From assembly GCA_920105625.2 (NCBI GenBank), contig OV050030.1:31428516-31492515 (forward strand): a stretch of 64,000 nucleotides of DNA. Reading direction: 5' to 3'. The stretch is from Clusia tigrina. Taxonomy: Eukaryota; Arthropoda; Insecta; Diptera; Clusiidae. The notes under the pieces were generated by a model that saw only the letters and a program-made list of their open reading frames with translations, was not told the origin of the DNA and made no database searches. The position numbers and the translations under genes are program-made. Positions 44,591 to 55,457 of this stretch are shown here, in pieces (position 1 is the stretch's first letter; each line of letters starts with the position of its first letter).

Positions 44591-45696
44591 AAGAATAACA
44601 ACTCGAGTGCGCCAAAAATTGGTTTCTCTCTTGTTGGAGTCATTGCACCTTTCACCTGGTAATGACGGTATCTTTCCTGCCCTATTACAAAAAGGCATAA
44701 AGGGACTATTACCTTTCATAGTAAGCATATGCCGTAGTAGCCTGGCCTTAGGGTATGTACCGTCGGCCTGGAGAAGGGCAAAGTTGGGGAAGAAAGGTAC
44801 CATACATCTAAAGTTCTTCAAAGCAATCAGCTTGACAGCATTTATGTTAAAAACAGTTGGAAAGAGTTGTGGATTACTATATAAGTTGTCGAGGATTAAA
44901 ACAGGTCCCATTGCACCCATCACAGCATATTGCGAGTAAATCGGCCTTTTAAGCTTAGTAAACTCCATACAGAAGTCACTTGATGACAAAAAAATAGCAA
45001 TCTGTGCATTTCTTGATATCGAGGGAGCCTGCGACAACTCCCCAGAGGGAAATGAGGGCATTCAGCAGAAGAGGAGTAGACTCGATGACATCCAAACGGA
45101 TGGCAGAAGTTCTATAAAAAAGATCGGCAGAGATATCCGTTGGAGAAGAAACAGTAGCCATAGCAACGACAGGAGGATGTCCACATGGAGGGGTTCTTTC
45201 ACCGCTAATGTGAAGCCTAGTTGTTGACGAACTACTGCTGATACATTGCCAGAGGCGGGCATACATTGTGTTAATAGCGCGTGGCAAATTTGAAGAAACC
45301 CTTTCCGATATCCTGGAAAGTGGTCTGACAATTGTAGGTCGATGCTGCAGGTCAGTAGGATTAAATATAAATCCCACTAAAGCCACTATCGTAGTTCCAT
45401 TTACCAAGAAAATAAATATGCCAATGTGGAAGAGCATTCAACTCTTGAGCGAGTTTATCACGCAAAACCAGGTGAAATATCTGGGAGTTATACTACATAG
45501 TAAAATGACATGGAAAATATATCAAGAATATTGCGGAAAAAGCGAAGCATGTTTTAATGGCAAGCAAAGGATTGATGGGCAAAACATAGCAATGCATACG
45601 CAAAGTGGAGGTATTCATATTTTAGTGCAAAAATGTAAAACACCGACTGCGGAAATTGCGATATCCATCCTCCATGAGATCCATGAAAACTTTTAG
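44591..45696 (+). pseudogene. LOA/R1-like LINE reverse transcriptase, decayed, catalytic motif deleted
   Basis: 44607-44939 carries LHLSPGNDGIFPALLQKGIKGLLPF and SLALGYVPSAWRRAKL. 44985-45060 carries KIAICAFLDIEGACDN. 45268-45696 carries RGKFEETLSDILESGL, RCCRSVGLNINPTKATIVVPFTKK and VKYLGVILHSKMTW. This wording is typical of LOA/R1-group insect LINEs. Compared with 58711-58728 in the paralogue, 23 bp containing the codons for GYADD are missing near 45264, so the polymerase active site is gone. Stops occur elsewhere. Confidence 0.75.
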
Positions 45697-45956
45697 TATG
45701 AATTGGTGTGCAGCGCAATGACGTTATTTTCTAGGTGGATCAAGATCTTTTTCAACCAATACTGATGGCAGATAAGGAGCAATTTCCCAAAATCATAAGT
45801 CAGTTCGGAAATGATGTTGCGTTTATAACATGTTATGATCAACAGTTTCGAAACGTTTCTAAACAATATCACAAAATATCAATACAAACTCGTACAAACT
45901 TATTTTAATGTCTCAGAAAATTATAATTCGAAGATCTAAATCTCAAATATCAATCG

Positions 45957-46035
45957 AACTGCTTGTTTCATTGTAAGAATGCTGGTGCATCAGTCCTGGG
46001 GTTGTGAATTCAAATCCCTGGGCATGGTCTCGATA
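45957..46035 (+). ncRNA. tRNA-like / SINE-head sequence, copy 2
   Basis: catcagtcctggggttgtgaattcaaatccctgggcatgg resembles the 3' half of a tRNA, with B-box-like ttcaaatcc. This and 59419-59500 keep the best B-box match of the four copies. Confidence 0.35.
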
Positions 46036-47018
46036 AGTCTGTGTCTAAATAATCTACTCTTCGACTCGATACTTGTTGTTACTCATTTCAATAAGGCTGC
46101 CGATATTATTATTTGTTGAATACTGCGTCATAACCAAAAAGAAACAAATAATTATTAAATTTATATAAAAAATAGTTTAATTTCTTGAGAGGTGAAATTT
46201 GTTAAAATGTTTACGAACATAAAAAGTGAATAAAGTGCCCTAAAAGCATCTCCAATATATCTGAGAGAAACAAAACAAACACAGCAGGTTAAGAGGCCTG
46301 TGAGTTATAGAGGCAGAACAATAGGAGTTATATACGTGTATTCTAGTCAAAAACTAGGTTAAAGAAGTAAACCTCTTCAAATAGAGAATGAGTAATAGTA
46401 GTCACAAGAAAAAAAATTAAAGAACAAAAAACAAAGAAATCAATAAACAATAAAGAATATTGAAGTGGGGGTGGGGAGGTCGCGAGTTACTCTATTTCCT
46501 AATAGATTAAACTGAACCACCCCATAGAAATTAAACGAAAAAGTTGAGTGATGATGATGTGGGGTCCGGAAAATCCTCTTAAATACGAAGTCTTTCCCTC
46601 TTTCTGTCCTTTTAGTTATGAAGGTAGATATGGCCGTGGCTTTCGTAGTTGATTTTTATAATCTTCTACAGATCCCGAATATAACGTGTTTTTATAATTT
46701 GTAGTCTTTTTTATGCAAACTATCGTCAAACCCTTGGAGTTTCAGCTATGCAATTTTGTGAATTGTGCGGGAGGTAGTTTAATCACCCAACCCATGTTTG
46801 CAGCACACAAACGTCGACTAAACGTACATTACTCCTAAATTTGACCTCTGAACATTAACGGAAGCTTAGTTGGGTGTTATTTTATTTGAATTCTCGAGGG
46901 TTGATTATTTATTTGGGAGATCAGTGTGTTTTCTTCCATTTCTGTATATGACTAAACTGGGAAAATGCGATTCTTCAAACTAAAACTCATCTAAAAATCG
47001 GGTATACTCGTATGTATG
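46036..47018. other. 3' flank of the LOA/R1-like block
   Basis: Near-identical to 59501-60462 and a diverged relative of 19023-19900 and 55456-56230 (gaatgagta, gaagtgggg, gatgatgatgt phrases). No gene. Confidence 0.4.
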
Positions 47019-47629
47019 TGTCAAGGTATAAGAAGTATGTCTGAAGAATTAGTGTGGCAGTCTATTTCTAATAATATGAACTTTTGGATGGGATCTCAGA
47101 AGACCGAATTATATAATCTCTAATTGTAATCCGTATGCAAGATGAGGGTTAATTTCGAGTCCACAGCCACTCCAATGTATGCAATTTGATTCAGTCTATA
47201 CTGGTTGATGTATTAAATTATTATAAAAAATACTTTCAGATCGTTTAGAGGTGTACATATATTTATTTATTGATATATATGTTTAGTTGGTTGTTCTGGT
47301 TGATTACTAACTTAACTTGTAAGATGAAGGAAATATCTTTTCTAGCAGAACGATCAGGAATACAGTTGTGGCACAACACAGTACAAAACCAAATAAGAAG
47401 ACTTCATATTTCTGAAGAGCACACGGCAAAATTTATGAAGTAAGTCATGAATCCCTGAAAAAAAAGTTGAAAGTAGTTAACGGAGACGAAGCTTTTTATT
47501 GCAAAAACAATTTATTTTTTATTTTGCACTTAATCTAATTTTAGAGAAACTCCACAGTTGGAGTCTGAAATTATACTCGCGTTTGGACATCCTTCCCCTC
47601 AAGTTAAGGGATTGTCACATTTCGTGGCA
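47019..47629 (-). repeat. LTR of the second Ty3/gypsy type, copy 2
   Basis: Same 611-bp length and ends as 5902-6512, including the outside polypurine run AGGGGG on the minus strand. Only a few substitutions separate the two. Confidence 0.6.
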
Positions 47630-48451
47630 CCCCCTGTCGTGCACTGTTTACTGATATGCTAAGATAATCAGACATAACTAATAAAATTCAGACATATTCA
47701 TACCTTGACAGCTATTATCTGCGGTAGAAACATAGTTTATATGTAGAAAAATGGGAAAAAACAGGCCGATCTCCCAAAAAAATAAATCTCGAGAACTTGA
47801 TTAAGATAATCGTACGAGTAAGATAATCCTAATATAGGCACAATATATTCTTTAAATATTTATGAATAATATCCAGAAAATCCGATCATCCGATCGAGGT
47901 TAGATGAGCTTTTGTTACTTGGGCTTTCAGTAAACAATTTAGATTGTAAATATTTTTTCAGTGGAAACTTTCTTCCTCAAAAAGTTACCAAAAGTGTGCG
48001 TCAGATTTGTAGCTACTTGCATGAGCTACTAATAAATATAAAGATGACGTATCAATAACGTTAATTAATTTTTTTATTAAATTTAAAATTAAACTTATAC
48101 AGAACAACAGACTAATATGGCCGAGAGATGCTGCGCCAGTCCAAAATCTCCAAAATCTCACACCGAATTTTCATTATCTGCGAAGGAATATGTAAAAGTA
48201 AAGTTGGTAGCAGATACCCTCATAGTTGGCAGCTTTTCACAAATAGTTGGCGTAGCAAACAACCTCAAGTGCCCACAGTACTCTCTCCGAGCGATGAAGC
48301 TGTGGGTGAGATGCGAAAAGTACCCTTCCAGTTGCTGTCCTTAAGCGATCTGTAGATGCCGAAGTTGATGTTTGTGATTGAGATGAGTTCGAATCTCTTG
48401 CAGATGGAATCAAGTCACTACACTCGAAAAATGCAGGTTTTAATCATTCCG
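47630..48451 (-). other. Retroelement 3' region between integrase and LTR, copy 2
   Basis: Counterpart of 6513-7320, with the same plus-strand shadow ORF at 48117-48344. Confidence 0.45.
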
Positions 48452-49241
48452 TCAAAATTGTTGTTGGTGTCCCATCAATATTGACTTTGAAGACATAGTC
48501 TCAGATGCGCTCGATGACCTCATATGGCCCATCATAAGGCCGTTCGCATGGCTTTTTAACAGCATGAGAGCAGCTGTGAAGCGTTTTATGCGCAAAACCT
48601 TGTGTTTGTTGTGGTGCGCCGAAGTTACCGATCGAACTTGTCGCATCTGCCCGCGAAGCTTTTCCACGAAGTATCTAGGCTGTGGTGAAACCTCTTCCTC
48701 TATGAAAACTCACCTGATAGTATGGTTCCATAAACAAGCTCTGCTGCGGAAGCGTTAATGTCTTCCTTATAATTCACCTTATGACTCACCCGTAGCCCAA
48801 AAAGAACCGAAGGCAAAATTTCCACCCAGTTTGGCTAATTATGACACCTGATGGCTGCCTTACGTGATCGGTGCCATCCTTCAAGCATCGCATTTGCAGC
48901 CGGATGATATGCCGTTGTGCGTATTCTGTTGCTGCCGGTTAATTTTACAAACGCGCCGAAGAGCTGAGACTCAAATTGGGAACCTCTGTCAGACGTTTTT
49001 GTGGTCGGCAATCGAAAACGTGCCACCCAGCAAGCTTACAAATTGTCTACTATGGTACTAGCGGAAATGTCCTTGAGGGGCACAGCTTCTGGGCAGATGA
49101 AAAACGGTCAATGATGGTGAGTACGTACCTGTAACCATTGCAGTGTTGCATGACGCTGATGTCAATGTGTACATGTCGAAAGCGCTCGCCTGGCATCGCG
49201 ATATGGTGTGGAGTAATGTCTGCGTTCGTTTTTTGAATCAA
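48452..49241 (-). pseudogene. Ty3/gypsy integrase, C-terminal half, copy 2
   Basis: 49241-49050 reads HHIAMPGERFRHVHIDISVMQHCNGYRYVLTIIDRF-like, containing the first catalytic Asp (HVHID). 49026-48835 carries TSDRGSQFESQLF and TAYHPAANAMLEGWHRS with the second Asp and the Glu. 48667-48452 holds the C-terminal module. The segment between the first and second Asp is deleted in frame terms, and shifts separate the blocks, so it is dead. Confidence 0.75.
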
Positions 49242-49530
49242 TCAGCATGAAAATATCTTAATTAAAAATTTATTATATAACAGCTTCAAGAATCCTTGCT
49301 TAAATAAAGTTTAATTTTGCACTGGTGAGCATACCGAAGACAACTGACGGATTAATGCAACTGTCACAAGTGGAGCATTGGCTCTGAATCAGCATTTATC
49401 TTCAATATAAAAAATCAAGTTGGTTCAAAACTTCAAACTAATTTCGTTTGGTGACCTGTTGACGAACTGAGTCTAACAAACTGTCATCTCTCAACCTCCA
49501 CATTCGTACGCAACTCTTAACATTTATAAA

Positions 49531-50497
49531 ATGGCACCATATACAGAATATCATCTCCTACATGTGTTTACACCAAATTTAGTGCAGACTGAAGTAGTCC
49601 TAACACCTTTGCATGTACGCCGTGCCAATCGAACCCTGAAGGTTGAAATTAAGGAAGTGAAAATGATTAGGCGGATGGACATAAGTCCAAAAGAAGATCC
49701 AGGTCCCGACTTTATCCCAAACAAAAGGCTGCAAGAGAATATTACAATTGTTCATCTTACACAATTATAAAATCGTATACTGAGAGTTGTCCGTAATTAT
49801 AATGATCAATGAACAAGGAAAGCACCATATAGACCAATAAGCCTTCTATCACTACTCTCTAAAGTCTTCGAAAAGTACTTCTTCATTAAATTACTCCATT
49901 CCGGTAAAAAAGAGAAGTGATCTCTCAACACCAATTTGGGTTTCGAGAGAAGTAGAATACAAGAGAGCAGATGGACAGAATATATGCAGTAATTACAGAC
50001 GCTTTGGATAATACAAAACATTTCTAAGGAATTGTGATATTGGACAAGCATTTGATAAAGTGTGGCATGAGAGCCTCATCTACAAAATTCAGAACCATCT
50101 TCCTATCTCTTTGATGGGAAATTTAAAGTAAAACATAAAACCCATATGACAGACAACCACAAAATTCTCACCAACAATCGTCTCACCTGACGAAAGCACA
50201 TCGAATCCAGCACAACCCAACTAAAGCTCCAGACAAATACTCTCTATTGGCTCCTCAATAACAGTTCGAAAGTGAGCATGGAAAATAAAATTCTTGTATA
50301 GAAAGTGGTCATTAAACCTGTATTCAACTGTGGGGCTTCCTCAGAATCTCAAACATCGAGTTGATTCAGCGATTTAAATCTAAAATACTACCCACAATAT
50401 CCAATACCCCATGGTGTTTTAAAAACGAAAGACTTCAAACCGAACTAAACATTCCAACTGTCCACTAAAAAATAATTAATAATAAAAGAACCTACAA
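49531..50497 (+). pseudogene. Decayed jockey-like LINE ORF2, copy 2
   Basis: Counterpart of 8396-9655, but shorter: about 280 bp containing TPQGSKLGP and FADDTAIL (9040-9330 in copy 1) are missing near 50167. 49531-49770 is open (MAPYTEYHLLHVFTPNL and onwards). The 3' end runs into the undisturbed target site of the young jockey element. Confidence 0.7.
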
Positions 50498-50500
50498 AAT
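50493..50500. other. Empty (pre-insertion) site of the jockey element
   Basis: A single tacaaaat with flanks aagaacc and aaaattaa, matching the outer flanks of 9663 and 14273. It proves the jockey insertion boundaries. Confidence 0.85.
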
Positions 50501-51066
50501 AAAATTAACCCCCACCCACATATTGTAGCTAAGGACTTGCTCAAGGAACCTGATTGATCACGTCTTAAACAATTTGATTTTTAAATTGATCTTATTTGGA
50601 ATTTAAAATTATATCTCTTATTCGTTTACTTCTATAATATTACAAAATCCATGAATGTAGTTAATTAATTTATCCTAAGCACCGGCTAAGAATGAAAGTT
50701 AAAATGCAGTTTGTGAGATTTAAGTATTTATTGTGTGTTAGTTCTAATTTACAAGATTAGTGCAAGTTAGTACAAGTGTACTCATTCCTTGAAACAAATG
50801 AGGCCACTTTTGGGACAAACAACTAAGCTGTCTGGAAATCCTTAGACTTTTTTATCAATAAAATATACTGTGTTTATTTTTAGGAGGCTTCTCGAGAAGT
50901 TCAGATTTGAAACAAATCGAGATTTAAATGGAATAAGGATAATATTTTTAAAATGAGAGGGGAATATTTTAACTTTACAGTGTGCATTTAAAAATATATT
51001 TAGAAAATAAGAATAGAAATTCCCTCTGTGTTCAAAATTTAAAAGGATTATGTGCTTGTTTTTTTA
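50501..51066. other. 3' flank of OBP-like gene 2
   Basis: Counterpart of 14274-14845. No gene. Confidence 0.45.
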
Positions 51067-52039
51067 TTATTCTGTTGGTAATCTACCGCTAGTGAATCCA
51101 GTGTAACAAAGGTATTTTTCGAAGTTAGTGTCTACCTCATTTTCACCCTGAATACTACCACATTCATTTATATATAGTCCGGCCTTATCCTTAGAGATTG
51201 GGAGAAATTTTTTAATGGCATTGTCGTTGAAGACGCCGTTTACCAATACTTCGTACACCTCTAAATAACAGGCAACAAATTCTTTAAATTTGCTGATGTT
51301 GTTCTTGTCGTAAATGCCACAAATGGACAATTGCATGAAATCCTTGAAGCACAGGTTCGCTTTTTCCAGGCATTTCTCTGAAGCACTTTCTTTTTTTATA
51401 ACTTCATATGTTTCTTCGCTGTCATCTTCTTCTTCATCATCATCTTCTTTTTCACTGTCATCTTTTGCTTCTTCTTCTTCTTCTTCTTCTTCTTCTTCTT
51501 CTTCTTCTTCTTCTTCTTCTGAAGACTTGAAAAGAAATATGGTTTCAATTAGTACCAAACTTTGATGAGGAGATATGAAATCTACAGATATATGCCTGAG
51601 TAAATATCCGTCTCGATATGTGCCCGAGCGGTCTCAGAAAATAACAAGTCTTAAAATACGGAGCATTTTTCTGAATATAAAGCTAGTGCTGCGGTTCTCT
51701 GCCACAGTTCTCATATCAATTTTATATCACTTATTTACAAACAATCTTAGACAATTGTCTACTGGTAAGATCATTGGTTGAAATGTATGAATAGTGTGGA
51801 CTCAGATATTGCTATTCACTTAAGATTTGCTACAAATCTGGTCTAATCTGAGTCTGATATATTTAAACTCGTATACTTACTCGTAAAACAGGAACTAAAT
51901 TGGACTCAGGGCATTTGAAGTCCTTGAGAATATCTTTAGCATCACTTGGGTTTTCGAGTGCAGCAGGATCCTATTCAATTTTGCCAGCAGATATTACGGC
52001 AATAAAAGCGGCAAGGATAGCAAAAGTAAAGCACTTCAT
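51067..52039 (-). pseudogene. Secreted OBP-like protein with acidic tract, gene 2, nonsense-mutated
   Basis: Exon 1 is 52039-51881 and exon 2 51525-51067, with a 355-bp phase-0 intron, donor gtaagt and acceptor ttcttttcaag. The signal peptide MKCFTFAILAAFIAVISA is intact. Codon 23 is TAG (51973-51971) where gene 1 has CAG, so translation stops five residues after the signal peptide. Exon 2 remains fully open for 152 codons. It has a 17-residue Glu run from GAA repeats, then SASEKCLEKAN, FVACYLEVYEVLVNGVFND, YINECG and NFEKYLCY. C-minus OBP pattern as in gene 1. Loss is either recent or a sequence error. Confidence 0.65.
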
Positions 52040-52122
52040 TTTTAATTCACTTAAACTTCAATTCGGACTCTTCCTTACGAAAAGATAAAACCAACTAATA
52101 CCGTAAAGAATTGTTGCGGGGT

Positions 52123-52130
52123 TTTTATAC
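52123..52130 (-). promoter_or_regulatory. TATA box of OBP-like gene 2
   Basis: TATAAAAA on the minus strand, 84-91 bp upstream of the ATG, identical to gene 1. Confidence 0.6.
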
Positions 52131-52779
52131 ACTAAATTTTGTAATTGAATTTAAGTTATTGCTTTGGTGTCTCTCCATTTTCTTGACAAGGCGTACATTA
52201 TAGAATATAAATATAGCTCTTTTAAATAAATATTTGCACCCATTGTGGTTCTGTGGATTTAGTCACAGGTTGGTGTACTATGCATTGAGCTCGGGGTGAA
52301 AATGTTGGTCTAACTATCGCAAGAGTCTCCAGCAACTAGACAAATTCAGAGACAATTATGAAAGAAATGTTCGTCAGCAATAGAACAAACAAGTAAATAT
52401 ACAATATAATTCGCAGGTATTCATATACAAGGAAAACGACCGCTCGTGTCTTCTTGACCTTGGAAAAAACTGTTCTAAAAATTAGTTCAAATTGCCTCAA
52501 TTGTGAAACTGACGCACACTTTTTGTAATTTTTTTAATAAGAAATGTTCAACAAAAATATATTAATAAGGAACATTTTTCTACTGAAAGCCCGAGAACAC
52601 AAAAAAGTGTCTGGATACGCTCTGTAAAGTTTTACAGGCGCAGATTTGGATTCAATTGTTGAACAAAATGTTCACAAAAGCAGAAAAGCAGTTATTAAAG
52701 ACGATGCTTTTTCCAATATCTAAAATAAACACTGCTTCTTGTTGAATAAAATATATTTATTTTGGCGCATAAAGTTTTG
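52131..52779. repeat. OBP upstream flank with repeat R1, gene 2
   Basis: Counterpart of 15898-16599. Repeat R1 at about 52310-52690. No ORF. Confidence 0.5.
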
Positions 52780-53830
52780 AAAATTATTTTGGATAGTTGA
52801 CAACATCATCTTGTCTAGTAACGGAATCCATTGATTTGTACGTCGTCAATTCTCCAGCAATTTCACTTCGAATATTGAAATTCAATTCGTTGACATCATT
52901 TTTTTTCGCAGCCAATATAGCACGTTCGCCTAATTAAACATGATTTTGTAATTTTAAGAAATGTTTGGGAACATCTCTCGGATGATATCGGTTTTTAAAT
53001 CGGTGACCTGGCAAAAATCGACGGGGAATATAATAGAGCCAGTCGAAATGTCAGCGGGGATTTCGCCATTACCAATCTCCAGCAATTGTTTTGAAAATAC
53101 TTAACCAGATTGGTCGAACTGCAACTTGACACGCATGTTCATTTGAGTGTCTTCATGTGTTGCCACAAAACAGACAATTTCAAACATGCATTAAGTTCAT
53201 CGGCTGCTGTTGGCCGTGGAGTCATTGTCAATGTTTGGCGAAAATCACCTGCCAAGAGAATCATCGGGGGCAACCAATAAGAACATCCCTCCAGTTGCAT
53301 CGCTCACAACTTTCACGAGAGATTCGTACGCATATTTTTGTTGTGAATTGAGCAGCGGAACCGTTTGGTTTTTGGTCCACAAATCAATTGGTTTCAACGG
53401 AAAGAATGCTGAGATAATTATTGAAAATAACGTTCATATTTTATGGTCAATTGATGAAATCACAGCATCTTGGAGGGTGTAATCCCAATGAGTGTAATCC
53501 TCTAGCAATCCCAAACGTTGACACACAATTCACCATTTACAGTTCGTAGATGTTAGAATGATGTTGGACCACGAATGTGGCAAATGCAAATAGAAACAAA
53601 TGGACTGCGTGAATACGACCTAATGCATCGATGAAAATTATATGTGGGTAACCTGGAACTGGATTTCCTTGTTTCCGTCGTTGAAACCTCTTTGACAATA
53701 AATTCCAAGTATAATATCTTTGCATTTAGGAGTAAATCAGCGTTCGGGCGAAATCGTCATTCTGACACATTTCAAGAAACTGGTCAATGTTGGAGATGGC
53801 GGTCTATTTGCTAATTGTAATGCATTCTCC
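52780..53830 (-). pseudogene. Helitron helicase fragment, longer copy
   Basis: Extends the 16600-17335 fragment towards the N-terminus. 53725-53537 on the minus strand reads YPHIIFIDALGRIHAVHLFLF, which aligns with the FFIDAPGGTGKTFLI Walker A block of Helitron helicases but has lost the GGTGKT residues. Further on come the Walker B and NMRVKLQFDQ-like segments (53190-52980). Multiple stops. The helicase could not bind nucleotide. Confidence 0.7.
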
Positions 53831-54329
53831 GTTTAAATAAAAATCACAATTTAGTTGTTCGTTTCGAATTCGGTATGAACATGTGTGCTTTCTATGCTTT
53901 CGGTCTATAATCGAAACGAAAAACTTTGCTCTAATTTTTATGTTGTTGTTGTTACGATCCTTTTTTCCATCTGTGTTTATGAACCGATTTTGAAAATTTC
54001 ATGGTCAATATTAGATAAATTATCCTTCAAATGCCATATTTTTTATTAAAATCGGTCCAGCCGTTCTCAAGTTACAAATTACAATCCATTTTTATAAATA
54101 TAGGGATTGTAAATTAACTTAAATTAAATAAGAAATTTGCAACCATATTTTGATGCGGTTTTTGTACGAAAAAAAGTGTGAAAGTGGAGCAATGGTGTTC
54201 CTTGTTAGTGTTGCAGCGGAAATTACTTGATGGAGGATATATTTATAAACACTTATAAATTATATGTGGTCATCGACTAATACTTGTTGCAATCGGTTTT
54301 ATTTAATTACAACGGTCTTAGTTATTATC
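53831..54329. other. TE-derived flank
   Basis: Counterpart of 17370-17800. No gene. Confidence 0.4.
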
Positions 54330-55010
54330 TTTTTCTTAGTTGGTAACATGGATAATTGCTCTACTACAGAGACTAATATTCCGGGTTGTAAATTAACTTA
54401 TCCAATACGTGAAGCTAATTTCACTATAACCCACAGAACACCGCTTGATAGCACGGTGTTATCCCTTTGGTAAAAAAGCATTGAATCAGAAACAAATCAC
54501 GATTAACTCCAACATTCTGTTTCTAGCTGTAGAAGTAGACAACGGTTGTTACATTCTATATTCCACCCTATCAAAATTTCCAAATGAAGACTTAATTAAC
54601 ATCTTACAGTGTTTCCATACCTATTCTTAGAATACTTCAATACTTGGAGTCTTCGGGATTTTGCCTCCGTCAACAAAATCGACAATATAAATTACGATAT
54701 CATCCTACCAAGAAGCTCAATGTCACAAATGATGGCTCGCCCTCCCATTTTTCAATCCATAAAGCATTTTCCCACCCCGACATTATCATATCCTCTGCCA
54801 ACTTAGTCACCAAATCAACCGTACAACTGCAATCACTTCCCTATTATTACCCTTTCAATCCCAAGGTTTTTCCAGATCAAACGAACATAAAAGTGTACGG
54901 TGATAAAAGCATTGTGTGGCCATCCGGACATATCGGAATTCAGAGCAACGAGAGAACCAAGGCAGTTGAAGCTAAAGAAGCTAGTAATGAGCAGTTCTCA
55001 TGATCAGCAG
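54330..55010 (+). pseudogene. Internally deleted LINE: endonuclease fused to RNase H, copy 3
   Basis: The best copy. A single open frame, 54644-55003 (119 codons), runs from endonuclease wording (NVTNDGSPSHFSIHKAFSHP, DIIISSANL) straight into RNase H wording (SIVWPSGHIGIQSNERTKA), with a linker of about 30 residues and no RT. In normal LINEs more than 500 residues lie between. The upstream part (54350-54640) is broken by stops. Confidence 0.65.
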
Positions 55011-55126
55011 TTTTCAATATCAACAACTTTGTCAAAAACTTTTGTGAAATATAAATTCAAAATCGTATAAAATTATTGTAATAACTTGGAAATTGTTATT
55101 ACTCCGCAGAATATCTCACATAGAAC

Positions 55127-55192
55127 TTCAATGTAGGAATCTTAGTCTACTAGTCCTGGGGATGTGGATTAAAAGCCCTGGTCATGGTCTCA
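55127..55192 (+). ncRNA. tRNA-like / SINE-head sequence, copy 3
   Basis: tagtctactagtcctgggg then gtggattaaaagccc, with the B box more decayed than in the other copies. Confidence 0.3.
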
Positions 55193-55354
55193 ATAATTTG
55201 CGTCTAAACAACCGCTTCGAATCGAACGTCTTTGTTACTCATTATCCAGAACGGGGGCTGATATCATTACTTCTGGTATAAGGCAACATCACCAAAGATA
55301 CACCAACAATTATTCAAGTAGTATATGTATACTCGTATATATATGTATATGTAT

Positions 55355-55358
55355 ACTC

Positions 55359-55455
<97 letters not shown>
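55355..55455. repeat. (TA)n microsatellite, about 100 bp
   Basis: Preceded by two copies of gtatatgtatactcgtatata. Shorter than at 18795 and 42269. Confidence 0.95.

Positions 55456-55457
<2 letters not shown>

Noticed and set aside
44540..45437. Minus-strand ORFs of 153-173 codons over the LOA/R1-like RT, repeated at 57976-58707
   Set aside because: Antisense to recognisable RT motifs; lacking stops by chance and duplicated with the segment.
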